DNA of 64,000 bases, taken from contig WNNJ02000110.1 of assembly GCA_012934845.2 (NCBI GenBank), positions 1 through 64,000 of the forward strand, given 5' to 3'. The notes under the pieces were generated by a model, which was given only the letters and a program-made list of their open reading frames with translations, did no database searches and was not told where the DNA came from. Numbering within the stretch: position 1 is the stretch's first letter; the number at the start of each line of letters is the position of its first letter. Below, piece after piece: positions 1 to 10,000 of this stretch. A program made the translations under genes and the position numbers. This stretch comes from Pomphorhynchus laevis. Its lineage: Eukaryota; Acanthocephala; Palaeacanthocephala; Echinorhynchida; Pomphorhynchidae.

Positions 1-381
1 TACAATAAAATAACATACAACTAGCTAAAATTGTCTTGATTGTTAAATACTTACAAGCAGCGGACGAAACAACCGAATTCTAAGACCGGATTATTAAAGT
101 ACTTACAATTAAAGCAGCGCTGTCCTAACTGACTACGAAATTCGCCAAGAACAATATTCGAATATTTCCTTTACTCTACATAAGTGATCGATACAACAAT
201 CGAAAACTAACTGCCACTTTGCAAATCAAGTTGGTCGTACGAAGTGGACAACTGAAAGTAATAATCTTGGTGGACAACTGAAATCTGGAACTGAAATCAA
301 CGATCGAATTTCAACTTTAACGATCGAACATCAACTTTTACTTTATCAAAAAGTTTTACAACGCAATCAACGATTGAACAT

Positions 382-452
382 CAATTTCGATTTGGATTTG
401 CAGATTTCGATTTGGACGTGCAGACTTCAATTTGGACCTGCAGATTTCGATT
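382..452 (+). repeat. 20-bp iterated motif in the 5' UTR of LINE A
   Basis: About three and a half imperfect copies of a 20-mer starting CAGATTTCGATTTGGACGTG lie just upstream of ORF1 (401-420, 421-440, partial copies either side). Iterated 5' UTR monomers in LINEs often carry promoter activity. That role is inference here. Confidence 0.6.
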
Positions 453-470
453 ATATAAAACTTCATTGAA

Positions 471-1580
471 TTGATGTCTCTACGTTGTTGCAGTTGCAAC
501 GGAGGATCGGCAGTGTGCAGAAGTTGTGTTTGCTCGAAGACGGGTAGGCTCTGTACTAATTGTTCAGCCAAAAGATGTACAAATCGAGCCCCGGTTACAA
601 CAAACATGGACGGATTCGATTCTAACTCTAGCACTCACTCTCAGATACCAATTAGTAGTAAATTGCCTAGCTCAACACATTCTGAAGATTCAAGTAGGTT
701 CGTATCATTTGAATTAAAGTGCACGGCTGAAAACTGTGATATCTATACAGTAATAAAAACTCCCTCTCGTCTTACTCGTGACTTCTTTATGCGTGACTTC
801 TATTGTGGATCATGCACCTCTGCACGTTTCAGAACCCACGAAATGGCGATTAATTCTTTAAGAAGTGAGATACTAGAGCTGAAGTCTCAGATTCATCAGT
901 TTAGTTCACAATCTAGCAGTGTCTCTCAAAAACACAAGATCAATGATAATGTAGATTCTCACACTCCCACCTGGGCGAAAGTAGCGAGTAAGAATATTAG
1001 TTCAGAAATCACTCGCGCAGTTTTAGCAAGTTCATCCGCAATCAAGAGAGGAGCTTCAAATGTAGAGATATTACGCACGATTGAACGGGAGAATAGACGT
1101 TCTTCGACAGTGGTTATAAAAAATCTACCCGTTTCAGATGATGACCGAAAATGTGTTAAGAAAATGATATCCATAATTGGTTGTACGGACAACAACACAC
1201 CTCTTAAGCTCGTTCGCTTACCAGCCAATCACGATAGATATCCTCCATGGCTGTTGGTAATCTCTAACCCATCGTTCACAAACCTTATTTTATCGAAAGC
1301 TCCTTCCCTTCGGCACCATGATGATTATTCTAAAGTTTTTATCAAGCCGGATCTATCCGTAGCAGAACGAGATGCGGAAAAATCTCTTCGCGCCGAGCTT
1401 ATTAAGCGTAGGATCGATGAGCCACAAAAATCGTTTCGAATTCGACAAAACAGAATTGTTCAAGTTCATATTGTTCCTCATAATCCGATTAGTTCGGAAA
1501 TCTCCCACGTTGAGCTGCGAGGTGAAGACCCTTCTTCAACCATGGAATCGTCACCTCTCTGTCCATCTACTCCTATATGA
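471..1580 (+). CDS. LINE A ORF1: CXC/zinc-finger nucleic-acid-binding protein
   Basis: 369 residues. Residues 6-38 hold a Cys-dense motif beginning CCSCNGGSAVCRSCVCSK, like a tesmin/TSO1 CXC half-domain. A second metal-site candidate (CTAENC ... FYCGSC) follows at about 83-118, then a short coiled coil (about 125-147, AINSLRSEILELKSQ). Next comes an RRM-like segment starting SSTVVIKNLP (about 210) and ending in the LINE ORF1 hallmark DLSVAERDAEKSLRAELIKRR (about 300-320). It presumably binds element RNA and perhaps target DNA. The start ATG at 471 or the adjacent 474 precedes the Cys motif. ORF1 ends at a TGA that is in the same frame as ORF2. Confidence 0.8.
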   Translation: MMSLRCCSCNGGSAVCRSCVCSKTGRLCTNCSAKRCTNRAPVTTNMDGFDSNSSTHSQIPISSKLPSSTHSEDSSRFVSFELKCTAENCDIYTVIKTPSRLTRDFFMRDFYCGSCTSARFRTHEMAINSLRSEILELKSQIHQFSSQSSSVSQKHKINDNVDSHTPTWAKVASKNISSEITRAVLASSSAIKRGASNVEILRTIERENRRSSTVVIKNLPVSDDDRKCVKKMISIIGCTDNNTPLKLVRLPANHDRYPPWLLVISNPSFTNLILSKAPSLRHHDDYSKVFIKPDLSVAERDAEKSLRAELIKRRIDEPQKSFRIRQNRIVQVHIVPHNPISSEISHVELRGEDPSSTMESSPLCPSTPI

Positions 1581-4493
1581 CTTGAACATGGTGTCGCGGT
1601 GAAGACCAACATTGTTGGTCTACACCCGACTAGTTCACGGGCTCTTAACCAGAGTTCTGATTCCGCCTTAATTGTGAAGGTTTTGGTTTTTAATGCAGAA
1701 GGTCTTGATAGGCTTTTATCTGAAGGATTTGACTCCTTTTTAAGAGGATATGACATCATAGTATTAACAGAGACATTTTGCTGTAACCCGATATCCATAA
1801 AAGGTTTTTACGTATTTGAAAAATTAGCAAAAGCCCCTATTCGAGGTCGTCCCATAGGAGGCATCGTAGTGGGTGTTAAGCCAATCATTTCGACCTGGAA
1901 TGCAAGCTCCAGTGATTTTAGCGTTATCGTTCATACCCCACATATTTCAATCGTGGGTTGTTATTTCAATCCAACTATTGATGTTTCTGACATTAACATT
2001 GATTTAGTAGATATCATAGGCTTTCTACCAGAAAATCACCCTATAATTATAGCAGGTGACTTTAATGCCAATGTAAGTAGTCCATTGTCGGATAAAATAA
2101 AGCACATTGTCAATTCGTTAACTCCGTACGGCATTCAGCTTAGCTACCCTAGTGAGGGTTGGTCCTACGAAAGTGATCGGGGAAGAAGTTGTATAGATAT
2201 TTTGTTTACAAACTGCAAAGTAACATCAGCTCGCCTATGCCTAGAAAGCAAATGGTCTTTACGCAGAAAACATAAGCCAGTCATTTTCAAGCTCATTCTT
2301 GATGATGTGATGACGTCATCACTCGTACAGTCGATCTCACAGCGGAGTCGTAGACTAGATCTAAGAAACCCTAGATTATCATCGCTTACAACTAATTTGC
2401 TTGGTACTGATGGTTCGAGGTACCTCGAAGTTCGAGATACACTCTTAGAATGTTGCTTTGCATCTACTCAGAAACCGACGTGCTCACCATTCAAAATTCC
2501 TCTGTATTTGCGTCAACTTCGTAGTAAACTCATTGCTATGCATAAACTTCCGACATTCAGAGCACGCGAAAGTAAGGAATATAGGGACTTAAAGTTGATC
2601 TATCGATCTTCTATTAATTGTTTGAAAGACAAGCATTTTAAGACCGAAGAACAACGTATTTTAAAGGATGCTGAAATATACCCTTGGAAGTTGAAAGTTA
2701 GACAACTTGCATTATCATCTAAGATTCCTCTTGATAAGTGGGAAAATCATTTCAGGGCTGTTTTGTACGATCCCTTGAATGAATATGTTTCTTCTTCGTA
2801 TCCTTTATTACTTTCACAATTCTCCTTTACGGAAATAAATCATGACATTGATCAGATCTTAAATTCTCCATTTACTCTTCAGGAGTTAAGAGCTTGTGTA
2901 TTTTCTATATCGATAAGAAAGGCGGCTGGCCCTGATGGGTTATGCATAGAGCATATCAAACAGTCTCTACATATATTAGAGCCATTCTGGTTGGGGCTTT
3001 ACAATTCTATTCTGTTTGGATGTCCTATTCCTAAGTCCTGGAAAGAAGCGACCATAAAAGTTATGTATAAAGGCAAAACAGATCCTTTATCTACGAACTC
3101 TTATCGAGGAATAGCCTTAACAAATCATGCCTATAAACTATTGACTTCGCTAGTTCACCGTCGTATTATGCGATCATGTGGTTCACGTATAGCGAATGAA
3201 CAATATGGATTTCGACCAGGTAGATCTACAGTTGGGGCGATTTCTACTTTAAGAGAAAGGGTAAAACAGCGTTTCGCAGCAAATTCATGCATGTATGCGT
3301 TATTTATTGATTTTACAAAGGCGTTTGACTCTGTGAATCGGTCTCTCTTACTAAGCAAGCTTCATTTCGAGTTTCACATACGCGGTCCAATGTTAAAACT
3401 ACTTGCAGCCATATTGTCGCCTAATGAAATTCGTATTTCGGATGGACTGCAATTGTCACAACACTTGATCCAAAATCGAGGGGTGTTACAAGGGGATCCT
3501 TTAAGCCCGCTGCTTTTCACGCTATTCGTTAGTGACCTTCCCTTCTTTGTTTGTCAAAGCGGTAGATCCAGCTGCATAATGTATGCAGATGATTTAGTCA
3601 TACTTTCTCATGATATTGATTCAGCAACAATGTCATTGAATCGTCTAGATACCTACTGCACACAAAATTTTATAGTGGTAAATCTAGATAAGTCCCGAGC
3701 TATAAAATTCAGGAAGGGTGGCCGTCTACGCGGTGATGACTCATTGCAATATCGAAATAGCAATTTTGAATTTTGTTGTGAGTATTCCTACCTTGGTATT
3801 GTTTTAAATTCGAAATGGACATTCTCGAAACATATTTCCAACAAGTGTGTCAAGGCAACTGAAAGAATGTATTCCTTCAGAAACATAGGTAATTTGTCCT
3901 TCGACGGTGCCCTAAAATTCTTTAAGGTGATGATCCTTCCTATATTGACATATGGTATTCAGGCGATCTGGCTTGATCTTACTACTGCTAATTTCCGCAA
4001 ATTTGATTCGCTTCAATGGAGGTATATTAAACGTATCACAGGGCTCTCACCCATGACCTCTTCGACATTAGTGTCAGCGTTATCTCAACTCTCATCGTGT
4101 GCGTATACCTTTGCAAATTCGTTTAATCTGCCTATAACACCGGCACTCTCGATCCATCTCAGCAATACGCAGATTTCTGTTGCAAAACTTGATCCTGCTA
4201 TTTATTGCACTCCGGTATTTCTTCAGAATAATTGGAAAATGCCATTTAATGCAAACCGACCGCTTGTTTGGAGAATATCTACTCATGGTTACCATGACAA
4301 ATTTTGTATGATCAGGTTGCCTTGTCATTCAAGAAATTCTGACTGTTACTGTCGTTTCTGTGGACTTTCATGTTGTGACCTTCTCCATCTGTTTTCATGT
4401 TCAGTTCTTTCTACATGGAGTTTGCGCAAAGTAGATTCGATATCGTCATTTCGTAACGTTCCCACAACTTCTGCACACTTTTCGTCCTCGTGA
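1581..4493 (+). CDS. LINE A ORF2: APE endonuclease and reverse transcriptase
   Basis: The frame is open from the codon after the ORF1 stop; a GTG at 1599 is the first conventional alternative start, and no ATG precedes the endonuclease. Endonuclease signatures: VLVFNAEGL start, VLTETF (Glu), AGDFNAN, CIDILFTN, and RKHKPVI in place of the usual SDH. RT signatures: RKAAGPDGL, SYRGIAL, YGFRPGRST, FIDFTKAFDSVNR (catalytic Asp), GVLQGDPLSPLLF and MYADDLVIL. A C-terminal metal-knuckle candidate reads CYCRFCGLSCCDLLHLFSC. The frame has no internal stop, so the copy may be competent. How ORF2 is translated (read-through, reinitiation or a mutated fusion) is unclear. Confidence 0.88.
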   Translation, partial: LEHGVAVKTNIVGLHPTSSRALNQSSDSALIVKVLVFNAEGLDRLLSEGFDSFLRGYDIIVLTETFCCNPISIKGFYVFEKLAKAPIRGRPIGGIVVGVKPIISTWNASSSDFSVIVHTPHISIVGCYFNPTIDVSDINIDLVDIIGFLPENHPIIIAGDFNANVSSPLSDKIKHIVNSLTPYGIQLSYPSEGWSYESDRGRSCIDILFTNCKVTSARLCLESKWSLRRKHKPVIFKLILDDVMTSSLVQSISQRSRRLDLRNPRLSSLTTNLLGTDGSRYLEVRDTLLECCFASTQKPTCSPFKIPLYLRQLRSKLIAMHKLPTFRARESKEYRDLKLIYRSSINCLKDKHFKTEEQRILKDAEIYPWKLKVRQLALSSKIPLDKWENHFRAVLYDPLNEYVSSSYPLLLSQFSFTEINHDIDQILNSPFTLQELRACVFSISIRKAAGPDGLCIEHIKQSLHILEPFWLGLYNSILFGCPIPKSWKEATIKVMYKGKTDPLSTNSYRGIALTNHAYKLLTSLVHRRIMRSCGSRIANEQYGFRPGRSTVGAISTLRERVKQRFAANSCMYALFIDFTKAFDSVNRSLLLSKLHFEFHIRGPMLKLLAAILSPNEIRISDGLQLSQHLIQNRGVLQGDPLSPLLFTLFVSDLPFFVCQSGRSSCIMYADDLVILSHDIDSATMSLNRLDTYCTQNFIVVNLDKSRAIKFRKGGRLRGDDSLQYRNSNFEFCCEYSYLGIVLNSKWTFSKHISNKCVKATERMYSFRNIGNLSFDGALKFFKVMILPILTYGIQAIWLDLTTANFRKFDSLQWRYIKRITGLSPMTSSTLVSALSQLSSCAYTFANSFNLPITPALSIHLSNTQISVAKLDPAIYCTPVFLQNNWKMPFNANRPLVWRISTHGYHDKFCMIRLPCHSRNSDCYCRFCGLSCCDLLHLFSCSVLSTWSLRKVDSISSFRNVPTTSAHFSSS

Positions 4494-4620
4494 TGGATGA
4501 CGACTAGCTCGATAAGTACAATAATAAGCTGACATTTTTGTATATAAATTGACTGTATTTTCTACCTCCATCGCTTACAAGCGGAAGTGAGGAAAATAAA
4601 ATTTCTCAGATTATTATTAT

Positions 4621-5180
4621 AATAATAATACAGAGTTTTATTTCCCGTTCCGCCTTTCGGCTGGGCAAATAATTACAAAATAGGAAATTAGTCAGAATCA
4701 ACAAAATTTGAAGTATACATATTGTCTTCTTAATGCGTCGTTTTTTGATCAATGACGAAGATCATTAATCTCTTGAAGTGACATAAGGCTGAGTTGAGGG
4801 CAGGCTAGAGCATGGAGCAATGCATCACAGGAAGAAGCACAGAAGCGGCATATACAAGAAGAATCACGGCGATGACAAGCGAGAAGTCGGCGACAGTAGT
4901 TATCATGAAAACCATGAATAGATAACCTCCATATCAATGGGCGTTTCACATTTAACGGTGATCTCCAACTGTTTTGCAGGTACACAGGAGAATTGGCTAA
5001 ATCATGATCCACGTTTAAGAATTTAGTCTCAAGAGCTACCAAATGTTGGAGATAACTAGACGTTTGAACACATCTAAGACTACTACATAATCGGACACTA
5101 AGCGGCTTTATTTTTGCCAAGTATGTGATCGCTGTCGTACTACATTTATTGGATACTCCAACTATATGTTTCAAAAATCG
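4621..5180 (-). mobile_element. LINE B-prime: 5'-truncated copy of LINE B
   Basis: Roughly 550 bases running from a (TAA)n tract at 4621-4630 to 5180. They match, without difference that I can see, the 3' end of LINE B starting near 5196. It encodes only the C-terminal part of the RT protein (minus-strand frame ending at 4749) with the CICRFCASSCDALLHALAC knuckle. It looks like a recent 5'-truncated insertion into the microsatellite tail of B, though a tandem duplication is also possible. Confidence 0.85.
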
Positions 5181-5314
5181 AATAATAATAATAATACAGA
5201 GTTTTATTTCCCGTTCCGCCTTTCGGCTGGGCAAATAATTACAAAATAGGAAATTAGTCAGAATCAACAAAATTTGAAGTATACATATTGTCTTCTTAAT
5301 GCGTCGTTTTTTGA

Positions 5315-6556
5315 TCAATGACGAAGATCATTAATCTCTTGAAGTGACATAAGGCTGAGTTGAGGGCAGGCTAGAGCATGGAGCAATGCATCACAGGAAG
5401 AAGCACAGAAGCGGCATATACAAGAAGAATCACGGCGATGACAAGCGAGAAGTCGGCGACAGTAGTTATCATGAAAACCATGAATAGATAACCTCCATAT
5501 CAATGGGCGTTTCACATTTAACGGTGATCTCCAACTGTTTTGCAGGTACACAGGAGAATTGGCTAAATCATGATCCACGTTTAAGAATTTAGTCTCAAGA
5601 GCTACCAAATGTTGGAGATAACTAGACGTTTGAACACATCTAAGACTACTACATAATCGGACACTAAGCGGCTTTATTTTTGCCAAGTATGTGATCGCTG
5701 TCGTACTACATTTATTGGATACTCCAACTATATGTTTCAAAAATCGGGCCTGACACCTATCAATCTGTCTAAAATTTAACTCAGTGAGGTCCTCCCAGAA
5801 TGTTGCCAACCCATACTGAATAATTGGTAGAAGCATTAACTCGAAATATCTCAACGCTCCTTCAAACGACAGCTTCCTTAGTTGAGGATATGAAGCCGTT
5901 TTAATTGCAATCTTAGAAGATTTAGCCTCAAGGTGCGCGGTAAAAGACCATCTAGACGTTAATAGAACGCCAAGATACTTATAATTAGTACAGAACTCTA
6001 GTTTCTGAGACTTTATAAAAAGCGAGTCATGCTTGGATAAACGACCACCACCGCGGAACTTCACTACCTTTGATTTTGAAATGTTGATGTCTAGTTCATT
6101 CCGACTACAAAATACAGTCAAGCCATCAAGTGCCTTTTGAGCCGTGCCTAGGTTTCTTGTCAGGATCACAAGATCGTCAGCATATAGCGCCAACTCAACT
6201 TCGTTTGCAAAAGACCGTATAACCGGTGGTAAATCAATAACGAAGATTGAAAATAATAGAGGACTGATTGGGTCCCCCTGCAATACGCCATGATTAACTG
6301 TGAAGAAGTCAGAGTATGCTAAATCATCGAATACCTTGACACGGTTAGGTAATAGAATCTGATATAGTAGGCGAAGAAAGCGCCCACGAAGATTACAATT
6401 ATTATGCAGCTTAGAAAGTAGGATATTTCGATTGACTGAGTCAAATGCTCTACGAAAATCAATAAAGATGGCATATAATGAATTTTTATTAGAAATACAG
6501 TTGACTACAGAAGAACGCACTAGACTGATAGCATCACAAGTCGAGCGACCTTGCCG
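5315..6556 (-). pseudogene. LINE B RT/C-terminal region
   Basis: Minus-strand open frame of about 410 codons. RT motifs: FRQGRST, FIDFRRAFDSVNR (catalytic Asp), NHGVLQGDPISPLLF and LYADDLVIL, then the thumb region and a C-terminal Cys/His knuckle CICRFCASSCDALLHALAC. It is closely similar to the same part of LINE A. The part upstream of FRQGRST has been deleted, so it cannot act alone. Confidence 0.85.
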
Positions 6557-6559
6557 AAA

Positions 6560-6796
6560 TCAAGGTCTTGCCGAAATCAAGGGGGCAATCGACTGATAAT
6601 TTGTGATGGGTATAGTTTCTACTGAGGATACTTGCTTTTGGGATGACCGCGATCCGTCATTGTGACACCTTCCCTTCTTTGAAGGCAAACACCCCAAACA
6701 AGGCCTGCCCCCATTGACACAACTACAACTTTTACATAAGGCGTTGTTTCCATTGCATGAACAGCAGCGTTCTGAATTCGTCATTTGTGATGGCAA
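6560..6796 (-). CDS. LINE B ORF1 N-terminus with CXC motif (truncated)
   Basis: A 78-codon frame whose residues 11-43 begin CCSCNGNNALCKSCSCVNGG, the same Cys spacing as in LINE A and in the RLE elements C, D and E. It ends at the deletion junction near 6560, where the 13-base string TTGATTTCGGCAA occurs twice on the minus strand. It shows that this CXC motif marks the protein start in the A/B clade. Confidence 0.75.
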   Translation of the reverse strand: MPSQMTNSERCCSCNGNNALCKSCSCVNGGRPCLGCLPSKKGRCHNDGSRSSQKQVSSVETIPITNYQSIAPLISARP

Positions 6797-6885
6797 AAGC
6801 GCAATGATACACTTGATATACTTGATGTTATTGTAGTTACGTTAATAAATCTTGATTTGATTGTAGGTTGAACGCGCAATTTAGT

Positions 6886-6960
6886 CTGTAAGTCGTTGGT
6901 CTGCAAGTCGTTAGTCTGCAAGTCGTTAGTCTGCAAGTCGTTAGTCTGCAAGTCGTTAGT
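6886..6960 (-). repeat. 15-bp tandem repeat in the 5' UTR of LINE B
   Basis: Five head-to-tail copies of CTGCAAGTCGTTAGT (as read on the plus strand); the left-most one varies. They sit immediately upstream of the ORF1 start on the minus strand, where LINE A carries its own, different 20-mer iterations. Confidence 0.9.
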
Positions 6961-7025
6961 TGTAAGAGTTTCAATAACCAAGACTTTTTTTAAGACTTTT
7001 TTTATAATAATAATAATAATATTAT

Positions 7026-10000
7026 TAAAAAAAGAATTGATTATTAAAAAAAGAATTGATTATTAAAGTACTTACACAAATTACATTTGAGAGATTAATA
7101 TACACATATTACAAGTTATTGACAATTACAAACAAACCGGCAAAAAAAACATCTAAATACAAAGCAAATAACAATCCTCAATTAATGCCAAAGGGCAAAC
7201 CTGCGACTGAGCTGAAATGCTGTTCATGCAATGGCCCAAACGCGAAATGCAAAGGCTGTCAGTGTGCTAAGAAGAAAATATTTTGCTTAAACTGTTCCGC
7301 AGTAAATTGTACAAATCATCATGTTGATTCCAGTCCAACTGATATAACTAATGTGTCTATGTCAACCATGAAACAAACTAATTCAAACCTATCAATGTCA
7401 TATTATAGAGGTTGTCATGTTGCTCATCCACTAATTATCGATTGCACATACGATACATCAGGAGACTCTGAAAATTTATCCGTGATCGACATCTTTACGA
7501 GAGTTGTACATTGGCAACCTAACTTATTCAGACTTCCGAAATGTATAGAATCCAAAAAATTTATATCAGAGCTTGCACGTATATACAGGGATTCGTTAAC
7601 TAATTCGGAAGATTTTCATAAGTACATAATCTTTAGTCATCTAATTCTACAAAGGAACGTACGTAATACTATTAAATCATTAAAAGCAACTTTATCACGA
7701 CGACTAGATCTGTGGTTCAAGAATGAATTTGGTAAATTATATGCGGAAGCCTTGGCGCTGCAAAGTATGAAAACATTGAAAGTGAAATCACCAAAAACAA
7801 ACGACTGGCGCAAAAGCTTCATCTCACTAGTAGAGAGCTCTAGATTGAGCACAGCAATACATCTTTTAGATCCTGAGTCTAAAGTTGGAGTTCCCTTGCT
7901 ACCTGATGATTTGGTTGGTTCTAGATCCGTACGAGAATTATTACTTGACAAACACCCTGCGCAGGCTCCATTGAATCCAGATGCTATTAACTGGAAGGTC
8001 CAAATTACTGCTCCAAGTTTCCATTCAGTGATATTCGATTCTATTAACAGTGAATTAATTATACACATGGCCAAACGGGTGAAAGGTGGTGCAGGTCCTT
8101 CTGGCTTAGATGCGTTAGCTTGGATGAATATGCTAACAAAATTTGGTAACGAATCAATACAATTGGCTGAAGCTCTCTCAATATTTGCACGGTCTCTAGC
8201 AACTGAACACTTGCCTAATGATGTTACAAAAGTACTGACTACTAATAGATTAATTGCCTTAACGAAAGAATCAGGTATAAGGCCTATAGGCATTGGAGAC
8301 GTTAGTAGAAGAATAATGTCAAAGGCTATTCTCTCTCTCCTTTCAGACGACATACAACAAGTTTGTGGACGATTACAAATGTGTGCTGGTCAGCGAGCCG
8401 GAGTTGAGTGTGTCACCCACGCAGTTCGTGATTGCTTGTTCAGAAATCCTGACGCAGTTCTTTTGACGATCGACGCAGATAATGCATTTAATAGAATTAA
8501 CAGATCAGCAGCTCTTATTAACATTTCTCGCATATGTCCATCGATGTCTACAGTATTGCACAACCTCTATGATAGTCCATCCCAATTATCGATTGGAAAT
8601 GAATTTATAACATCTTACGAAGGCTTCACACAGGGCGATGTACTATCAATGTCTGCTTACGCAGTAGCGACCATACCGCTATTGAAGGTCATCGAAGACA
8701 AATTCCCTCGTATCAATCAATTCTGGTACGCGGATGATGGTAATTTAGTCGGTGAAACTAATCAAATCTACAACTCATTCAAATTTCTATGCGAACACGG
8801 ACCTGCTTTTGGATTCAATATAAATAAAGAAAAGTGTGTGCTGCTAACTACACCTGATAAAGCCACTGATATGTACAAACTGTTTAAAGACACAGGAATA
8901 AAAATCGCCGTCGATGGAACCATAGTATTGGGTGCTCCGATCGGGGATGATAATTATATTCACAAAACGATAAGCTCCAAAATTTCTAAATACTGCTTAC
9001 TTGTTGATCGTTTAGCTGACGTCGGTGTTATTGATTTACAGGTAAGCTATGCTAGTATGACCAGAGCTTTGCAGCATAAATATATACACATGCAACGAAC
9101 GACGAATTGCTTAAATGGCTGGTTCGATGAATTAAATGATACTATTCGGCGTCGCTTTGACGAACTTTTTAATTTGAACTCAACGAACGACAATTCCATG
9201 TGGCCATTATTTTCGCTCCCATTAAGACATGGTGGTCTAGGCATAGTTGACCCACGAGTCACAGCACAAGTAGAGTTCGAAAACTCTGAGAAGCTATGTC
9301 TTCCTTATTTAGGCGGCTTGTATGGGGTTGAGTTAAAGGCGGAGCAAGATAAGTATATTTCCCAGATACGCACATCAAAAAACGAGATGCACAAATCGCT
9401 ACTTATGGATAAGCTATCTGATTTAGATAAAACTACTATATGCATATTGGAGCACCTACAAGTCAAGGGTGCTTCCTCATGGCTATCCACGTATCCTACA
9501 AATGACCGTTGTACTCGTCTTAATAATATGGAATTTCGGGATGCAATTGGAGCTCGGTACAATAGACTGTCTTGCGATGTTCCCTTACATTGCCCATGCG
9601 GTGAACGAACATCACTGGCACACTCACTAACTTGTCCAACTGGAGGTCATCCTTCGATTAGACACGATTTGATTCGTGATATATTATCCAATACCATGAC
9701 CGAAATTTGCGATAATGTCCAGACAGAACCAGCTTTGAAATCAGTACATCATAGTATCGTGTTCGAGCGCACAAGCACTTCTAGAGATCATGAAGCACGT
9801 TTAGACATTGCTTGCTATGGATTTTACGGAGGTCGTTCTGAGCGAACTTTATTCGACACATGCGTATTCAACGCATTCGCGCCGTCCAACCTCTCGAAGT
9901 CAACAACGTCCGCCTTTGAATTCCACGAAAAGCGAAAAATCGCAAAGTATCAAGAGAGAGTCATACTAATAGAGAGGGCAAACTTTGCGCCATTGGTGTT

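Larger units (their letters stand above)
1..4620 (+). mobile_element. LINE A: APE-type non-LTR retrotransposon with CXC ORF1
   Basis: A near full-length LINE made of a 5' UTR with iterated 20-mers, ORF1 (471-1580), ORF2 with endonuclease and reverse transcriptase (to 4493), a short 3' UTR and a (TTA)n tail at 4611-4620. The left boundary is not visible and may lie outside the window. Its last 280 bases recur, apparently unchanged, at 10332-10620, which indicates recent activity. The tail abuts the (TAA)n tract of the minus-strand element B-prime. The clade is unresolved; the RT belongs to the broad RTE/CR1/jockey assemblage. Confidence 0.85.
5181..6990 (-). mobile_element. LINE B: internally deleted relative of LINE A
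   Basis: On the minus strand the element runs from a 5' UTR with 15-mer repeats (6886-6960) through a CXC ORF1 start (6796-6560). It then jumps directly into the RT domain at the FRQGRST motif and continues to the 3' end and (TAA)n at 5181-5195. The rest of ORF1, the endonuclease and the first half of RT are missing. The protein resembles LINE A throughout, so A and B belong to one clade. Confidence 0.85.

Noticed and set aside
6781-6981. Minus-strand frame encoding repeated TNDLQ
   Set aside because: It is a translation of the 15-bp 5' UTR repeat of LINE B and precedes the CXC start in another frame.
7637-8353. A 238-codon antisense frame inside LINE C
   Set aside because: It lies fully opposite the RT coding sequence and has no recognisable motif; it mirrors the codon bias of the real frame.
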